Positions 1 through 13,303 are shown, counted from the stretch's first letter. The stretch is 64,000 nt of DNA from Coenobita brevimanus (GCA_032717465.1 CM064697.1:5578033-5642032); one strand, 5' to 3'. A program made the numbers and translations. Notes: generated by a model not told the origin, from the letters alone.

Positions 1-162
1 ATATATATATATATATATAAAGGTGTAATATACAAAATAAATACCTAAGTAAAATGTACAGCAAATACTGCTAAGGCAACGAGAATACGAACCTAGGTGT
101 GTGTATGTGTATGTATGAGGTGTACAGAATACGTGATTGGGGTATAATGTGGGTGTATGTAA

Positions 163-245
<83 letters not shown>

Positions 246-1059
246 CGAATGTATGTAAGTATGCATACATGTATGTCCTTATGTATGTATGTATGTATAC
301 GTATTTCTGTATTTCTGTATGTATGTATGTATACATACGTATTTCTGTATGTATGTATGTATGTTTCAGTGCGTATGTATGTATGTATGTTTCAGTGCGT
401 ATGTATGTATGTATGTTTCAGTGCATATGTATACATGTATGTATGTTTAGGTCCATATGTATGTATGTATGTATGCTTCAATGTATGTATGCGTGTGTGT
501 ATGTGTCATGCCGTGTCATGCCGTCCTTCCACGTGATGAAATACCGCACCCTCCCTCATCACAGTCAGCATCAGCATCAACATCACACCTTCCTATTGTG
601 ACGTCACTGCTTCCGCTCCACGCCAACACCCTTCACACCGCTTACATCCACGACCATACTGACACATACACATACATCCAGTATACATACACATATGCAT
701 ACAGGTACACACAGCCATACACAATCAAATATATACACATACACATGCTCACACATTCTTACTGCCATACACATACATACATACATACATGAATACATAC
801 ATCAACATATACACATACTGGACATTCATCAACAAATATTCACACACATTGTTGCTCTTCCCCCCCCCCCTCCAATCTCTCTCTCTCTCTCTCTCTGACA
901 CATCCTCGCATAGCCCTGACATCAGCATAAACACAGGCTGTTATTTGTTCCTGTTTCCCTTGACGTGTTTGGGTTTCAGTACATGAGAGACGTGAACGTA
1001 TGGTCAACACGCTGTAGCCAGGAGAGATGGAGAGATGGAGGGAAGGAGAAAAGGAGGAA

Positions 1060-1108
<49 letters not shown>
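1..1108. repeat. Microsatellite cluster: (AT), (GT), (GTAT), (CATA), (CT), (AG)
   Basis: (AT)n at 1-19; (GT)n at about 164-243; (GTAT)n at about 245-500 with a 26-bp higher-order unit at about 340-430 carrying TTTCAGTGC; CA/CATA-rich DNA at 650-830; poly-C then (CT)n at about 869-896; (AG)n at about 1066-1108. Cys/Tyr/Val- or His/Thr-rich open frames here are only translations of these repeats. Confidence 0.97.
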
Positions 1109-1115
<7 letters not shown>

Positions 1116-1515
1116 GTCACAGAGGATAACAAAACTGGAAGGAAAGGGATATTATTTTTGAGGGTCCTACTGTCACGTCCTTCCTCTTATCTGTCCTTCC
1201 AACCCATAATTTTTTCCCACGTGTAAATCCTTGGAAAGATGATAAGACGGATGTTGCCAAGGAAACCATGAGCGTGGGTTCTGGGAGATGCTGCTTTGAT
1301 CAAATGCCGAGAGTTTACGAAGGGGAAACTGTATGTAAAGTTTGTTTATGTAGGCAGAATTGCATATTAAGCCTCAATTACGTGGTGTGTATATACAAAA
1401 AATAAACATAAAAAATCGGATCTGTAAAGGAAGCTAAATTATAATCCTTGTTTAACTGAAGGACGAACACAAATTGCAATAAATCTAGCATAAAAAGAAC
1501 GACTAATAAGAAATA

Positions 1516-1557
<42 letters not shown>

Positions 1558-3295
1558 GGAAAAAGTAACAAATGCCCAAGTATAAAATCGCAGAGGTGTA
1601 AATAGACACGGAAATAATATCCCGGCGATAAATTCCCAGTAGCGATATTATCTCTTACACGGGGGTCAAGATGCGACAGGGCCTCGAAGGACGGTAAGGA
1701 GCCAGATTCACAAACTTAGACCATTTCTTTATTGTAACTGAGAATTCCCTTATAGTAATGAAGATTCTTTAATTTCCCCAAGAAGAACGAGGCAAGAAAA
1801 CAGCAACAACTTCCCGTGTCTCTTGATCTTGCCGCAAAACTAGCTGCGAAAGAAAGCTGATCTCTTAAACGCAGTGTGTCCAGGTGCAAAACGAACGGAT
1901 ATTGATTTTCAGCCTTTGGTTCTTTCTTTTACATGAAGAGAAAAAGTTAATTCAGACCCACATTCGCCAGCATACAATCACCTCGCCATCTTAAGAAGAT
2001 TTGTTTATGCAGGAATGACAAAAATATGACAGTATATACACTTCCCATTTCTCTCTCTCAGTAAAAAACAAATCTTACATCACAGTTACGGCAATGAATT
2101 GATCGTAAGACTGTTGGTGAATCCGAACCCAAAGACGCATATGCTCTGTGGCTTTATTTATGAGCTTCTGTGGCGAGACTCCTTACACACCCTATCATCT
2201 CCCTCATTACTCACTCTTCAGGGTGCATTGAGTCGTATTTATTTTTATCTTTCGTCTTATTTTTCTGTTATTATCTATCGATCTACCTATCTATCTATCT
2301 ACCCACCTAGCTATCTATCTATTTATTACACCTAACACACACCATCATTTTATAGGTATTGTTATTTTACTTGCTTCTTATTTTTCAGACTTCCGTAACT
2401 TACCTCTGTCACTCATTTTCTGGACTTTCCAATTTTTCAGTTTTTTTTGGTGATTTATTTTTAACCTTTCTTTCCTTATTTTTTGTCTTTCTGTTGTTCA
2501 TTTGTAGTCTTTTTTAGTCAGGTAATTTTTACCTTTTGTACTTTTCGAACTTCCATTTTATTTATGCTTTTATTTTTAGTCCTTTTTTATAATGTGCTCA
2601 CGATGTGGTCTTTGGGCGGTGTGGGGTCAAGGTCGGGCGTGATTCAAGGTTTTCTTCGGTCTTTTCTGGAGGTAAGGTAGGTATCATTATCAACAACATA
2701 ACCATAACTCACACGATCATGGGGAAGAAAAATCCAACCATCATTATACTCAACAACAACAACAGCTACCATCATATACCTCCTTTGTCATACAGTAATT
2801 ACCGTCATCATCATCATCATTAACCCACCCTACATGTCGTCCAAGTCATAAATAGCTGCTCAAATACTTCCACTTTCATCATCACCACCATCATTAAACA
2901 CATTCTAGATGTCGTCAGTGTCACAAGTACCTGATCAACCTTCACTTCATCAGATTTACCTCAAGACAGCCTGCCTCATCACCACCACAATCATCACCGA
3001 CAAACACAGAGCCCTGACGTGGACATCAGTGTGAAAGATAAGGACATCCACTGACATCACTACACCCACATCAGCAGCAACAACAACACCGCCACTACCT
3101 TCATTTATTCTTCACCAGGAATTATCATATTACACTCACGACTCCTCAAGACGTAACGATAGCGATCAACAAAAAACACAGCTGCTTTATTGCGCAATGA
3201 ATGCATTTTGGCTTAGGCGATAAGAGTACACGCAAAAATCATCAGTTTATATTCAGTCGCGTATTATATATTATCTGAAGGAGTAATTTGATTTT
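1109..3295. other. No gene seen; simple-repeat islands
   Basis: Non-coding DNA. (AAT)n lies at about 1523-1551, (ATCT)n at about 2268-2325, and CAT-rich DNA with TCA triplets at about 2700-3080. I see no conserved protein frame or splice-compatible exon on either strand. Confidence 0.6.
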
Positions 3296-3421
3296 ACACA
3301 CACACACACACACACACATTACAGACTTACAGATACTGACCCACGTCTTAGGTAATTTCCATTTCCTGCAGGTTTCTGTAAACAAGATACATGCCCTGGC
3401 TGCAAACACACCAGCATCCTG

Positions 3422-3474
<53 letters not shown>

Positions 3475-3480
3475 CTCTCT
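3296..3480. repeat. Two (CA)n microsatellites
   Basis: (CA)n at about 3296-3318 and 3426-3472, the second followed by (TC)n. Confidence 0.97.
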
Positions 3481-4570
3481 CTCTCAAAGTTGTTATGTGA
3501 CCGGAAAGAACGAAAATACTGACACCCCCACTATAACTCCACTACATTTTACTCTTTCCTACATTAGACTATTTTATCCAGCTTGGGTAGGTCATACTGA
3601 AAGGGGCTAAAACTGCCTCCAAAAACCCCGAGAACGAGATAATAATTTCTTTATTCTATTTTGCTATTCTCAGATACTGTTCAGCTAATGACAGGACCCT
3701 AGTGGTGAAGAGGGTAATAGGAAGAACTGGCAAGGTTCGTTCAAACTCTCCTTGCCTTGTCTGATTTGGTAGGTTAAGTAGCCTATATGGTACACATCAG
3801 GTGTTGTGTGAAATTGGAACATGATTCAGGCGAAGCACGTGTAAATTCGTCTGAAGCATAAAATTCTTAGAGCTTCACACATAATTACTTGTACATCCTT
3901 GGCATAGTTTATTCAGTTAAGAATTTCTAGTTATTGATGGCTTCTGATGGTGTTATAACCTTAAATTCACTTAAATTCACTTTATTACTTGGTGTTACAA
4001 CCTTAAATTCACTACTCACTTTATTGCTTATAACACACACAAGTTTATGTATGAAGTTGAACACCGTGGAATTACTATACGGTACCGACACAGCTGCTAA
4101 AATGCTGAAGGTACGTGAAAAAAGATATATCTACCTTTTATTTTATATAGACAGAACCACTCTCAACCAGTACAGAGAGTGGGACTGAGTATTCTGCTGA
4201 CCACATTCTCATCACTATTCGGTAACTTAATCTCGTCCACAGAGAATACTGATTACAGCTTCTTTGCCGCTAGGATAAATAGACAACGTATTTCACGCTT
4301 ATTTTCTTCACTTGTTGCTCCTATATTATTTCTCCGTCGTTTTCCTATGATATTATGACCGGACCACCTGAAAAAAAAGAGCCCACATGCTGTCTGACGT
4401 GTACATTTATAAAAGATGCATACAAACATGTGCCCACAAACACATCGACATGCGGCCGTACATTCTCTCTCTCTCTCTCTCTCTGCCCGTCTGAGTCTGA
4501 CCAGTTGCTAGGGAGACGCGTGTGTTGAGTTGCGTAACCGGGCGTGTCGTTCCTGTCTGATGGGGCCGCC
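3481..4570. other. No supported gene; weak candidate 5' exon at 4051-4110
   Basis: Mostly unique non-coding DNA with a short TTAAATTCACT duplication at 3960-4020 and (CT)n at about 4464-4483. An ATG at 4051 opens 20 codons that end at a good donor (GAAG|GTACGT) in phase 0, the phase needed for the missing SLC34 start exon. Nothing else supports it. Confidence 0.3.
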
Positions 4571-4579
4571 CTTTCTAGG

Positions 4580-4990
4580 AGCAAAAGGTTAGCTGGGGGT
4601 TATTCCTGGAGTCGAGGGAGTTATCCAGGAGGCAAGGAAAAGTTATTTTAAGGGTTAGATAGGCTAAGTTATTTTAGAGGTCTGAAGAGTTATTTCAAGG
4701 GTTAGCAGGTAATTATTTTATGAGTCAGACGAGGGGTTAAATTAGAGACGTTATTTGAGAGGTGAAGAAGGAGTTATTTTAAAGACAGGGGGAGTTATTT
4801 TATCGGCTCAGAGGGAATTACTTTAAGGATGAAGAGCAGTTACTTCAGGGGTTAGGAGGTGAGTAATTTTAAGGGTTAAGTGCGAAGTTATTTAAGAGTT
4901 AAGAAAAGCGTTATTTAAGACTTACGAATACAGTTATTTATGGGTTAAGAAAACGGTTCTTGTAGGGGTTAGGAGGGCTACTTCAAGGGG
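4580..4990 (+). repeat. Degenerate minisatellite, ~26-bp unit (GTTATTTTAAGGGTTAG)
   Basis: About fifteen diverged copies of a unit around GTTATTTTAAGGGTTAGGAGG follow one another. The spacing is irregular and substitutions are many, so the array is old. Confidence 0.8.
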
Positions 4991-5034
4991 GCGAGCTGAC
5001 CTCTCCTTCACCCCCTGTAATCCTACCTTGTCAG

Positions 5035-5240
5035 CTGATCTCACTACTCCTTATGCAAAAAATTCACCCTGTTCTTCCGTATCTAATCTTGCTACACCCT
5101 ACGCAAATCATGTACCCTATTCTTCTGTAAATAATCTCACTACAACCTACGCAAACCGTTCACCCTAATCTTCTGTACCTCATCTTACTGTATCCCACGC
5201 AAATAGTTCACCCTATTCCTCTGTAACTGGTCCTAGGCGC
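5035..5240 (+). repeat. Degenerate tandem repeat, ~52-bp unit
   Basis: Four or so diverged copies of a unit like ACCCTACGCAAATCGTTCACCCTATTCTTCTGTAACTAATCTCACTAC (written as two parts: ACCCTACGCAAATCGTTCAC and CCTATTCTTCTGTAACTAAT). Related fragments continue to about 5520. Confidence 0.7.
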
Positions 5241-5520
5241 TACTCTCTGTAAGTTCAGGCACGTCTCCAGAACTTAACTTTAAAGTGTCCTCACGCCTCG
5301 TAACCCTATCATTTTGGCTGATCTTACGACATCTCACACAATGAATTCAATCTATTCTCTTGTGGTCCTGTCTTGGGGGCTTAGGCTATTCTTATGTAAT
5401 GGATCGAACTTGTATGTAGGATTAAATTTCAAAGCGTCCTCACTCCGTTACACAATCGTTTCAGCTGATCTTGCGACACCTAACCTTAGAGAATTCGCCT
5501 TTTTTCTTTTGTAACCCGGA

Positions 5521-6470
5521 CTTGAAATCTTAGGCTGATCTTTATGCAATAGTCCAGTTTGTCTGTGTAATCTAATCCCGTAGAGACAAGTGCCATTCAC
5601 AGCATTCCTGACAATGAAAAGTAATCAAAACTAAATTTCAAAGTGTAATGGAACTAGATAATTCAAACTTAGATTCTTTTGTGCACGCGATGTATGGCTG
5701 CAGGTACATACATACATACTTACAGTACATGCATACATACATACACGTAGTGCATTTATATATACATGCATACATACATACACAGGCTGCATACATATAT
5801 ACATACATACATTTCTGACTCCTCTCATTTTTGTGGGATTTTGCAACACTTTCCAATCTCCGCTTCCATTATCTTGTCTTCTCTGGTCCTGACAAAACCA
5901 CCTGGTTCTTTTAACCTTTCTCAAAATTAATTAACTTCAACCTTAAACGGAATTAGGGTATTTTCCCATCTATTTTCCTTTGTGACCTTATGTATTTTTC
6001 CACCGTGCCTTTATTCGATCCTTTTTCTGTGTTGCCCTTTCTTGACCCTACTGTCGTGGTGTCGCAATGTCCTTCTAAGGTTAAATCATATTATAGCAAT
6101 AAAATTTTCCATGACATTTTATTGTCACTAAGTTGCTCTTTTACTACATGATTATTTAGCCCTTCTGTGATTATTTAAACTTTTTTCCTCCGCTAGTGAT
6201 CAGAGGTTCTTTTTTTCTTAGGGTACACGTCAGTTTTTTCCGAAAGACAAAGATCAACATATAATTTAAGCATATATACTATCCCTTAAAATTCACCCTG
6301 CTCATTTTCATACGCCTCTTCCTACACACGTACCTATCCTAATATTCCACCTACTCCTCCACTTATCTACCTACCTACACACACCCTAATCATCCACGAC
6401 TCTCTCACTTGAACTATTTCAACCCTATTTCTTCCTTGCCTTTTCACACACCTCTTCCATTTCACGTTCA
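5521..6470. other. No gene seen; (CATA)n patch
   Basis: CATA-rich microsatellite DNA at about 5700-5815. The rest is AT-rich, non-coding, and ends in a C/T-rich region leading into the next minisatellite. Confidence 0.6.
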
Positions 6471-6474
6471 CCCT

Positions 6475-6775
6475 CCTACTTGTACTCCTGCTCTAACCGT
6501 CTATTGTCTTCTCACCCACCTGTTCTTACTCTAGCCATCTATTGATCTCTCATCCACCTGTTCTGACTCACCATCTACTGTTCGATTATCCACCTGCTCT
6601 TACTCACCATTCTTTGTTCTCTCATCCACCTTCTCTTACTCTAACCATGCACTGTTCTCTCATCCACCTATTCTTACTCATCCACCTACTCTTACTCACC
6701 ATCCATTGTTCTCTCATCCACCTTTATACTCTAGCCATCCATTGCTCTCTCACCCACCTACTCCTACTACTTTAC
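6475..6775 (+). repeat. Minisatellite, ~35-40-bp unit (TTCTCTCATCCACCTGTTCT)
   Basis: About eight diverged copies of TTCTCTCATCCACCT.. TCTTACTC(TA)ACCAT..ATTG. The open frames over it, rich in His, Pro, Leu and Ser, are repeat translations, not genes. Confidence 0.85.
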
Positions 6776-9640
6776 TCCTCGAAAACTTTTTCCTTTCATA
6801 TCCTCTCTCCACTGCCCCCAGCTATTCCTACCTCGGTCCACCACATCCTGTTACTAACTTTAGTCAAGTCCTAAGACCGTACTCTCATGGGTTTAGCTGA
6901 CTTTCAGGCACCTCTTTCCCACCATCTGTTTCTGAACATGGATGGCACGTTAATATATTCTATACTCTGACCGCAATAACTTGGCCTAAAACTGCCACCT
7001 CTTCATCATGACTGCTTAGATATAACAGCAGATTAATACTAGAATATGGCGCTAGCCACGAAGTGCCACGATAACAATGTAGAGCCAGAGTACTGTCTTA
7101 TTCTGCCACTGAACTACGGGAAATAAGCTGCAAAAGGACGAGATTCCTGGCAAAGTTAAAGCGAATGAACGACAGTAAGTTATTTATCTGAGCGATGTGT
7201 GATGATAAAAAGATCTACGTGACATACAGAAAAATTTTACCCTCCAGACGCCGTGTTTAAATTAAGTATATATTTTGGTTACCCAGCGACGATTGAATTC
7301 AGCTGAGAGAATCCTCACGCAGCAAGAGGGTTAGCACATATCCCTTTAACCTTTTCTACTGCAGTGATACAACCTTGGCAATGTATTCCCGTTGACGCCA
7401 GGCAATAACATTTAGCCGTGAGAATCCCTACGCGGCTCAAAGGTTAAGACGCAATAAGAAAAATAAAGCAGAAGAGGTGCCAGTGAGTTCCCTCAGCTCG
7501 GGAGAAGAGGTTATAGCCTATCGTGGAAAATGAGCCGGTAAAGGAAAGGTGCTTGAGAGTTCCCTTAAGACCACGAGAAGGAGTTACACAGAGCATAGCA
7601 AGAATAAACCGGTAAAGAAGAGGTGCTACAGTCAGTTTGTTTCCATCTGACGGAACTGGGTCACTAACGCAACTTGTAGGCTAAGTCGTGGTTGCAATAA
7701 ATTCACTGACCCATAGTTATGAGGCATGAATGAGTTTCCTTGGTTACTAATCTAATCTACCTTCCCATCAGACTAAAACTGACCAGCAACTGAGCTAAAA
7801 ATGGTCAGGGATCTTCGTCAGGTAAAAACAAACCGACTTGCGTGTTCCCCAAGGCCCCGACTAGTGAGTTCGGTAAGCACAGGAGACTATGACCCCGAGA
7901 GACTACTTCCCTAGGAGGTGGCTGAACCATAAAAGTGTCCGTATACCAACATTCCACTTCCCTCACCTTCCATCCCCCCTCTGGTTATATCGTTAAGATC
8001 AAGGAACCTCCAGCGAGACAGCCACGACCACCACCACAGGAATCCACACCTTTACCTTGAAACAGAAGATGGTGTGGGCAGCATCCTGAGGTGGAGGGTA
8101 TGGGGTACGGGGAGTGGGAGGGAAATGGCCAGGTGTTATAGGGAATTACAAAGGGAGGAAGACCATGAGCGATTTAATATAATGTCGTCGCATTTGTTTT
8201 TTTCCTGTTACACGAGTATCCGTAATGTTGCAATGTTTTGGCTCCACTGTTTATTGTACTGAGACAATGACTATATCGTGAAGAGTCTGGGGTATGGTAA
8301 TTCGGAAGCTACATGAGGCATAAAACAATATATGTACAGTTATTAAGATGCATCCCTAGCTTCCTAAATCTATTTTGACTTGGCATAACAAAACAAGGTC
8401 CCGCCGGAAACACAATGGTCCCATATACTGTAAAGTGTAGCACGCCTCCACCCACCGCTGACCACAAAAACAACCCGCCCCCTGCCATTCACCACCCATA
8501 AACAGCCACGGTGCCACCACGAAACACAAGGATAATAATACAGAATGGCTCCCGGCACAAGCGAGCCGTGGTGCCGGGGTGGATGGGTGGGGGTAGAGTG
8601 ACCGGCATGAAGGAAAAACATGTTGAACGAGATCAGTGAGTATTGATGAAGTACCAGATGAGATTTATAGGAAACAGGTTTCATTGAGGTGGTGGTATCA
8701 GGTATAGCCGAGGTCAGTTGTTCCTGTACATTGTTTCCGTATTGTGTAAGAGCCTAAAGGGATTATGGTAAACTAAATAATAATGAGACGTTTCAATAAT
8801 TTCTCTTCATTAGTACCGAACCCTGAACGTGTAGAGGGGTTATTCTTCGGGACACTACAGAACAGCTTAAAATGTATGCCAGGACGCTACCTAGACTACA
8901 CCAATCGCTCGTTTGCTTACAACATACGACAACTTACAGATTCCGTAGCAGGTGTTAGCGTACCGTGCAACTGTCAGACTCCACTTAAGTCAGCACCACA
9001 GCCCTATCATTACAGGATCATTACAGAGTAATCTCATCCCTTCTAATGAGCACGGTGCTTATTTTTTTTTTTACGCCTCTGCCATTACGTATCCCACAAA
9101 TTATTCAAAACTCAAGAGCAAAAGACACGACCATTAAATTACCCATATGATGTCCTTGTTCCCACTTAGCTTCTCTCTTCCTTACGTTCAGATTAAACAT
9201 ATTCCTACCACACTGTCCCAACCCGAATTTGGTCCGTACTCGATACCTAATACGAAACAAGACATGTACAGGGAAAGCGCAGTGAGTCTGTTTATCCGGA
9301 AATCCAGTCAAAGTATATCGTAGTTTTATTGACGTGATTCTCCTCTAACTGCAATGAAATAAAAGTATACTCTGTTTCTTATTTATCTATCAACATTATC
9401 TATCTATCTACTTAATAAACACGACAGACGGTCCTCTGATGCCTGCACTGTACTGTCCACTTGATCAAATACCAGATGAGTTCCTTCAACGAAATTTTAT
9501 AGGAAACAACACAAACCCAGCAACTGTCTAGCGAATTTACGCGGTGTGGCTCCTGTAACCTTGGCACCCCAGCGGAAATAATGACACTCCTAGACCACGC
9601 CTGATGCTGGAGAACAAGGGGAGGGAGAAGAGAATGGGGA
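6776..9640. other. No gene seen; one two-copy tandem repeat
   Basis: Non-coding. A ~95-bp unit is duplicated at about 7455-7540 and 7541-7632, sharing GAG.TTCCCT, GAG...GTTA, ATAGC and the end motif CCGGTAAAG.A..GGTGC. No frame in 8000-9640 resembles a known protein. Confidence 0.55.
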
Positions 9641-10035
9641 GAAGGGGAGGGGGGGAAGAGGATGGGGGAGAAGGGGAAGTCAGAAAGTGTGGGGGCAGGG
9701 GGTGAGGAAGGAGAGAAGCTGGAAGTAGGAAGTGAGGGAAATGGAAAAAAGTGTGAGAGTGAAATCAGGAAGGAGATCACGATGACGTCAAGATGGGGAG
9801 AACCTGGAAGTAAGTGGTACGAGATAGAAAAGTGTGTGAGTGAAATGCAGTGAGGACGGAAAGAATCTGGAAGTGTGAGGTGAGGGATGCAAAAGTGTGA
9901 GAGTGAAATGAGGAATGTGGGTGAAATGATGTGAGGACGGAGAGAACCTGTAACTGTTAGATGAAAAAAGTGAGGCGAAATGAAGAATGAAAGTGAAATG
10001 ACATGGGGACGGAGTGAAACTGGAGGTATGAAGTA
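9640..10035 (+). repeat. GA-rich DNA grading into an ~85-bp minisatellite
   Basis: Units contain AAAAGTGTGAGAGTGAAATG, GATGTGAGGACGGAGAGAAC and CTGGAAGT. About four copies lie between 9715 and 10030. The long minus-strand frame over it (Ser/Phe/His/Pro-rich) is the reverse complement of this repeat and not a gene. Confidence 0.8.
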
Positions 10036-10381
10036 ATCCTGGAACAAGTGTGAACGTAAAACAAGGAACAAGCAAGGCCAATTTCTATTTGTGACATCAA
10101 AGAGATTGAATACTTTTGGCTGACTGCTGTAAGATCGACAAACAACGTAACATATTCTGGACGGTACGCAACAACCAAACAAGTCCCTGATATCATGTTA
10201 CAATTGATTATGCGAAGGTTTTGTCTTATATTTAAACAAAACGCGGGAAACTATGCAAAAAGTCAAATGTGAAATGTGGCAATCGTAGCTAACAGACGGG
10301 GTGATTAAACTGTTCCTGTTCACTAAAACTAGCTCGGTGCAGCTAAACAAAAGAACTGAGCAATTTCTTTTCTCCCCTCAG

Positions 10382-10541
10382 GTGACCGCATATAACAATA
10401 CTGGGTACGTGGGGGACGATGCTGAGTCCAAGGCAGCGGCAAAGAAACAGAAGGAGAGTCAGAGAACCACAGGCAAGATTGCTGAAGACGATCCCTGGGC
10501 TGTGGCAGACCTTGGGGAGGGAGACGATCAAAAATGGGATG
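10382..10541 (+). CDS. SLC34A: SLC34 exon A (N-terminal cytosolic segment)
   Basis: The exon follows a strong pyrimidine-rich acceptor ending CCCCTCAG and ends at GATG|GTGAGT (phase 1). It encodes about 53 residues that are hydrophilic and charged, including a Lys/Ala/Glu-rich stretch and EDDPWAVADLG. The DDPW motif followed by a leucine and then KW sits just before the first membrane segment in vertebrate NaPi-IIb, which supports the assignment. There is no ATG at its start, so translation begins in an upstream exon. The open frame continues upstream of 10382, but the acceptor and the family alignment argue that the upstream part is intronic. Confidence 0.82.
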
Positions 10542-11023
10542 GTGAGTACTGAATGACTTATCACTGTAATATAAGTAACGAACAGTATAAGTAATGATAA
10601 CAGTATTGTAGTATTATAATGGAGACGAAAAATAAGTAATCATAGCTGTACAGTGAATTGGGATGGTAAATAATCACTAACACTGCATGAGGCCTTTGTA
10701 AACATCTGTACCATCTTCACTGGACTGGTTACTGACATACGCAGCAGGTTTTCTTGACATAACAACAAACACACTGCTATGTAATTGAAAGTGTTAGGTT
10801 ATAGGGCAGAGATTCTTCACAATTAATTATCAATATTCACTTTAGGACGCCTGAAATTACAAAAGCAAATGTCTGTCAAAATGCTGAATGTTTTAGAGGA
10901 TGGAAAAAAACGATTCGCACTAGCAAAATTAAGGCAGGTAAACCCCAACAAAAATTTCTCCAGACAGTTCACATACAGTACACAAATATATATTTACATG
11001 TAGCCGTTAATACTCATCCAGCC

Positions 11024-11026
<3 letters not shown>

Positions 11027-11085
<59 letters not shown>

Positions 11086-11281
11086 CCGATGACATCTACA
11101 GAACAACACATACATAGTCATTACAACATTTCAATTTTTATATGCACCTTTCACTACATACATCCCTTGGCTAGCACTGGGTAGGGTACGTTCTAGTTTT
11201 CGTTCTCCCTCCGAAGAAAAGGTCCGGTTAGGCAGTGAACCTTATGTGGACTGGTTTTATATAAAGTATTTACGTAGATAT

Positions 11282-11331
<50 letters not shown>
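11027..11331. repeat. (CT)n and (AT)n microsatellites in SLC34 intron
   Basis: (CT)n at about 11027-11082 and (AT)n at about 11284-11331. Confidence 0.98.
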
Positions 11332-11332
<1 letters not shown>

Positions 11333-12169
11333 TTATAGTGAAAACAACATAATTCTTTGTTAGGATACCACGATCGCGTAGTTTCCCTTTCACCCCTTTA
11401 AAAGGTGGACAGGACTCCAGGCGAGGTCCAACCAGACTAGGCTACCTTACTACGCCACAACCAGCTCATACCTTCTGCCATCCCTTCCACCATCCAGACA
11501 CACAGTTTCCCAACATGCTTTCCTTTTCACAACCCGCTGATTTCTCGATACATTATCCTATATTCATTCCCTAACAGGCTACTCTCGTGCCGGAACTACC
11601 ATCGCCTTTCACTCCGTTTCCTTCTTTCTCTACCCGGACAACTTTCCATCCCGTCCCCATAGCCTACCATCACTTCACCAGTTCGCCCCCCTATCACACA
11701 CTCGTCACACCACTGCAAATGATTACTGATACACCTAACATAATAACAGCCAGTCATAGTTTCAAATACCACCAGTATCAGTAATCACAACTCTGACACA
11801 TGTACGGTAGTTTTAAAAGTTGCAGTGCCTTGTTACAACGCTGCTGTATATTTCAACTTCGAAATGTATGCATTTAAATTGTTACTAGAGCCACCACTGT
11901 TGATACCACTGCCTCCCTTGTACCAACACCCTCCACCACAAAAACTGATCCTACCACAACTTTTGCTCCACCATCACCACCGCCACACAATCTCACCTTG
12001 ACAATGGCGTCACACCTGACCTGGACTGGTGACCCCACGTTTGAGTAAGAAAGGTCATGAGTAGCCACCATGTGGAAATAGGGAGTTTTGCCTGAATAGC
12101 CGCAATAGTATGCTTGACGATAATTCTCAAGGTTGACAGTTTTCAGTGTAGGAATTGGAAAGTAATTAA

Positions 12170-12560
12170 TAAAAAATATCAGAGACCTTTGTATTGCCCT
12201 AACAGGAAACTTGAATAGTGAGGCAACTCCAAGAAAGAGCAGTTAAAAACACTCAGTTTAAGAAATGGAAAGTAGTGGCGAATGTTAGAAAATGCAACAG
12301 ACCTATGTCTTGCATGAAAGGGAAACACAAGTAGTCGGGCAACTTCGAACAAGAGCAAGTAATAATTCTCAGTTTAAGAAATGGAAAGTACTGAGTTAAA
12401 AAAAAAAAAAAAAAAAAAGTGGGTGGGGGCGGCCTTTGCATTGCGCTAAAAAAAAAAAAAAAAAAAAAAAAAAAGTGTGTGTGTGTGTGGGGGGGGGGCC
12501 TTTGCATTGCGCTAAAAACAGACACATGTAGTCAAGCAACTTCAAACACGAGCATGCAGG
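12170..12560 (+). repeat. ~115-bp tandem repeat with poly(A) interruptions
   Basis: Successive copies share GACCTTTG.ATTGC.CTAA, CA..TAGTC..GCAACTTC.AA, AGAGCA and TCAGTTTAAGAAATGGAAAGTA. Two poly(A) runs (about 12399-12418 and 12450-12474) separate duplicated CCTTTGCATTGCGCTAA blocks. Confidence 0.8.
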
Positions 12561-12764
12561 CCTGGGCGTGGCTCCTCGCTCCTGACTTTGGTGGTGGGGG
12601 AGTGTCTGGTGTACTTAGTGGGTTGGTGGCGCAGTGTTGGGCAACCTGCATTACCTAACAAAGTGCGCCTATCTCACCCTGCACCTGAATGTGAAGGTCT
12701 CCAGCCGGGCATGCCAGGTTAAAGTGCTTGATCACGTATGTTCCTGATGACCCACACCCGGAGA

Positions 12765-13175
12765 CCTACAACTTGACCTACGCGACCTCCAACCCCACTG
12801 ATCTTGTACCTACGTGACCTTCTACTGATCTTGAACCTACGTGACCTTCTACTGATCTTGAACCTACGTGACCTCCAATCCCACTAATCTTGAACCTACG
12901 TGACGTTCCACTGATCTTGAACTTATGTGACCTCTAACCCACTGATCTTGAACCTACATGACCTCCAACCCACAAATCTTGAACCTACATGACCTCCAAC
13001 CCCACTGATCTTGAACCTACATGACCTCCAACCCCACTGATCTTGAACCTACATGACCTCCAACCACACTGACCTTGTACTTACGTGACTTCTAACCTCA
13101 CTAATCTTGTACCCACGTGACCTCTAACCCCACTAATCTTGAACCTACGTGACCTCCAACCCCACTGACCTTGAA
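12765..13175 (+). repeat. Minisatellite, ~34-bp unit with TGACCT half-sites
   Basis: About a dozen copies of ACCTACGTGACCTCCAACCC then CACTGATCTTGA. Some copies lack CTCCAACCCCA, giving shorter 25-bp units. Each unit contains TGACCT, the complement of the nuclear-receptor half-site AGGTCA. Confidence 0.92.
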
Positions 13176-13269
13176 CTGTCAAATTCTGTTATCACAAATG
13201 CCGGCTCCTAATTTGGTTGTGAGAACCGAGTTGACATAACCAAATACTCTTCGGCACAACATACCAAAC

Positions 13270-13303
<34 letters not shown>

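Noticed and set aside
99..536. 145-codon Cys/Val/Tyr/Met-rich open frame
   Set aside because: It is the translation of (GT)n and (GTAT)n repeats and has no non-repeat protein content.
9412..10182. 256-codon minus-strand frame rich in Ser, Phe, His and Pro
   Set aside because: It is the complement of a GA-rich minisatellite; its periodic peptide repeats follow the DNA repeat, and it overlaps no other evidence.
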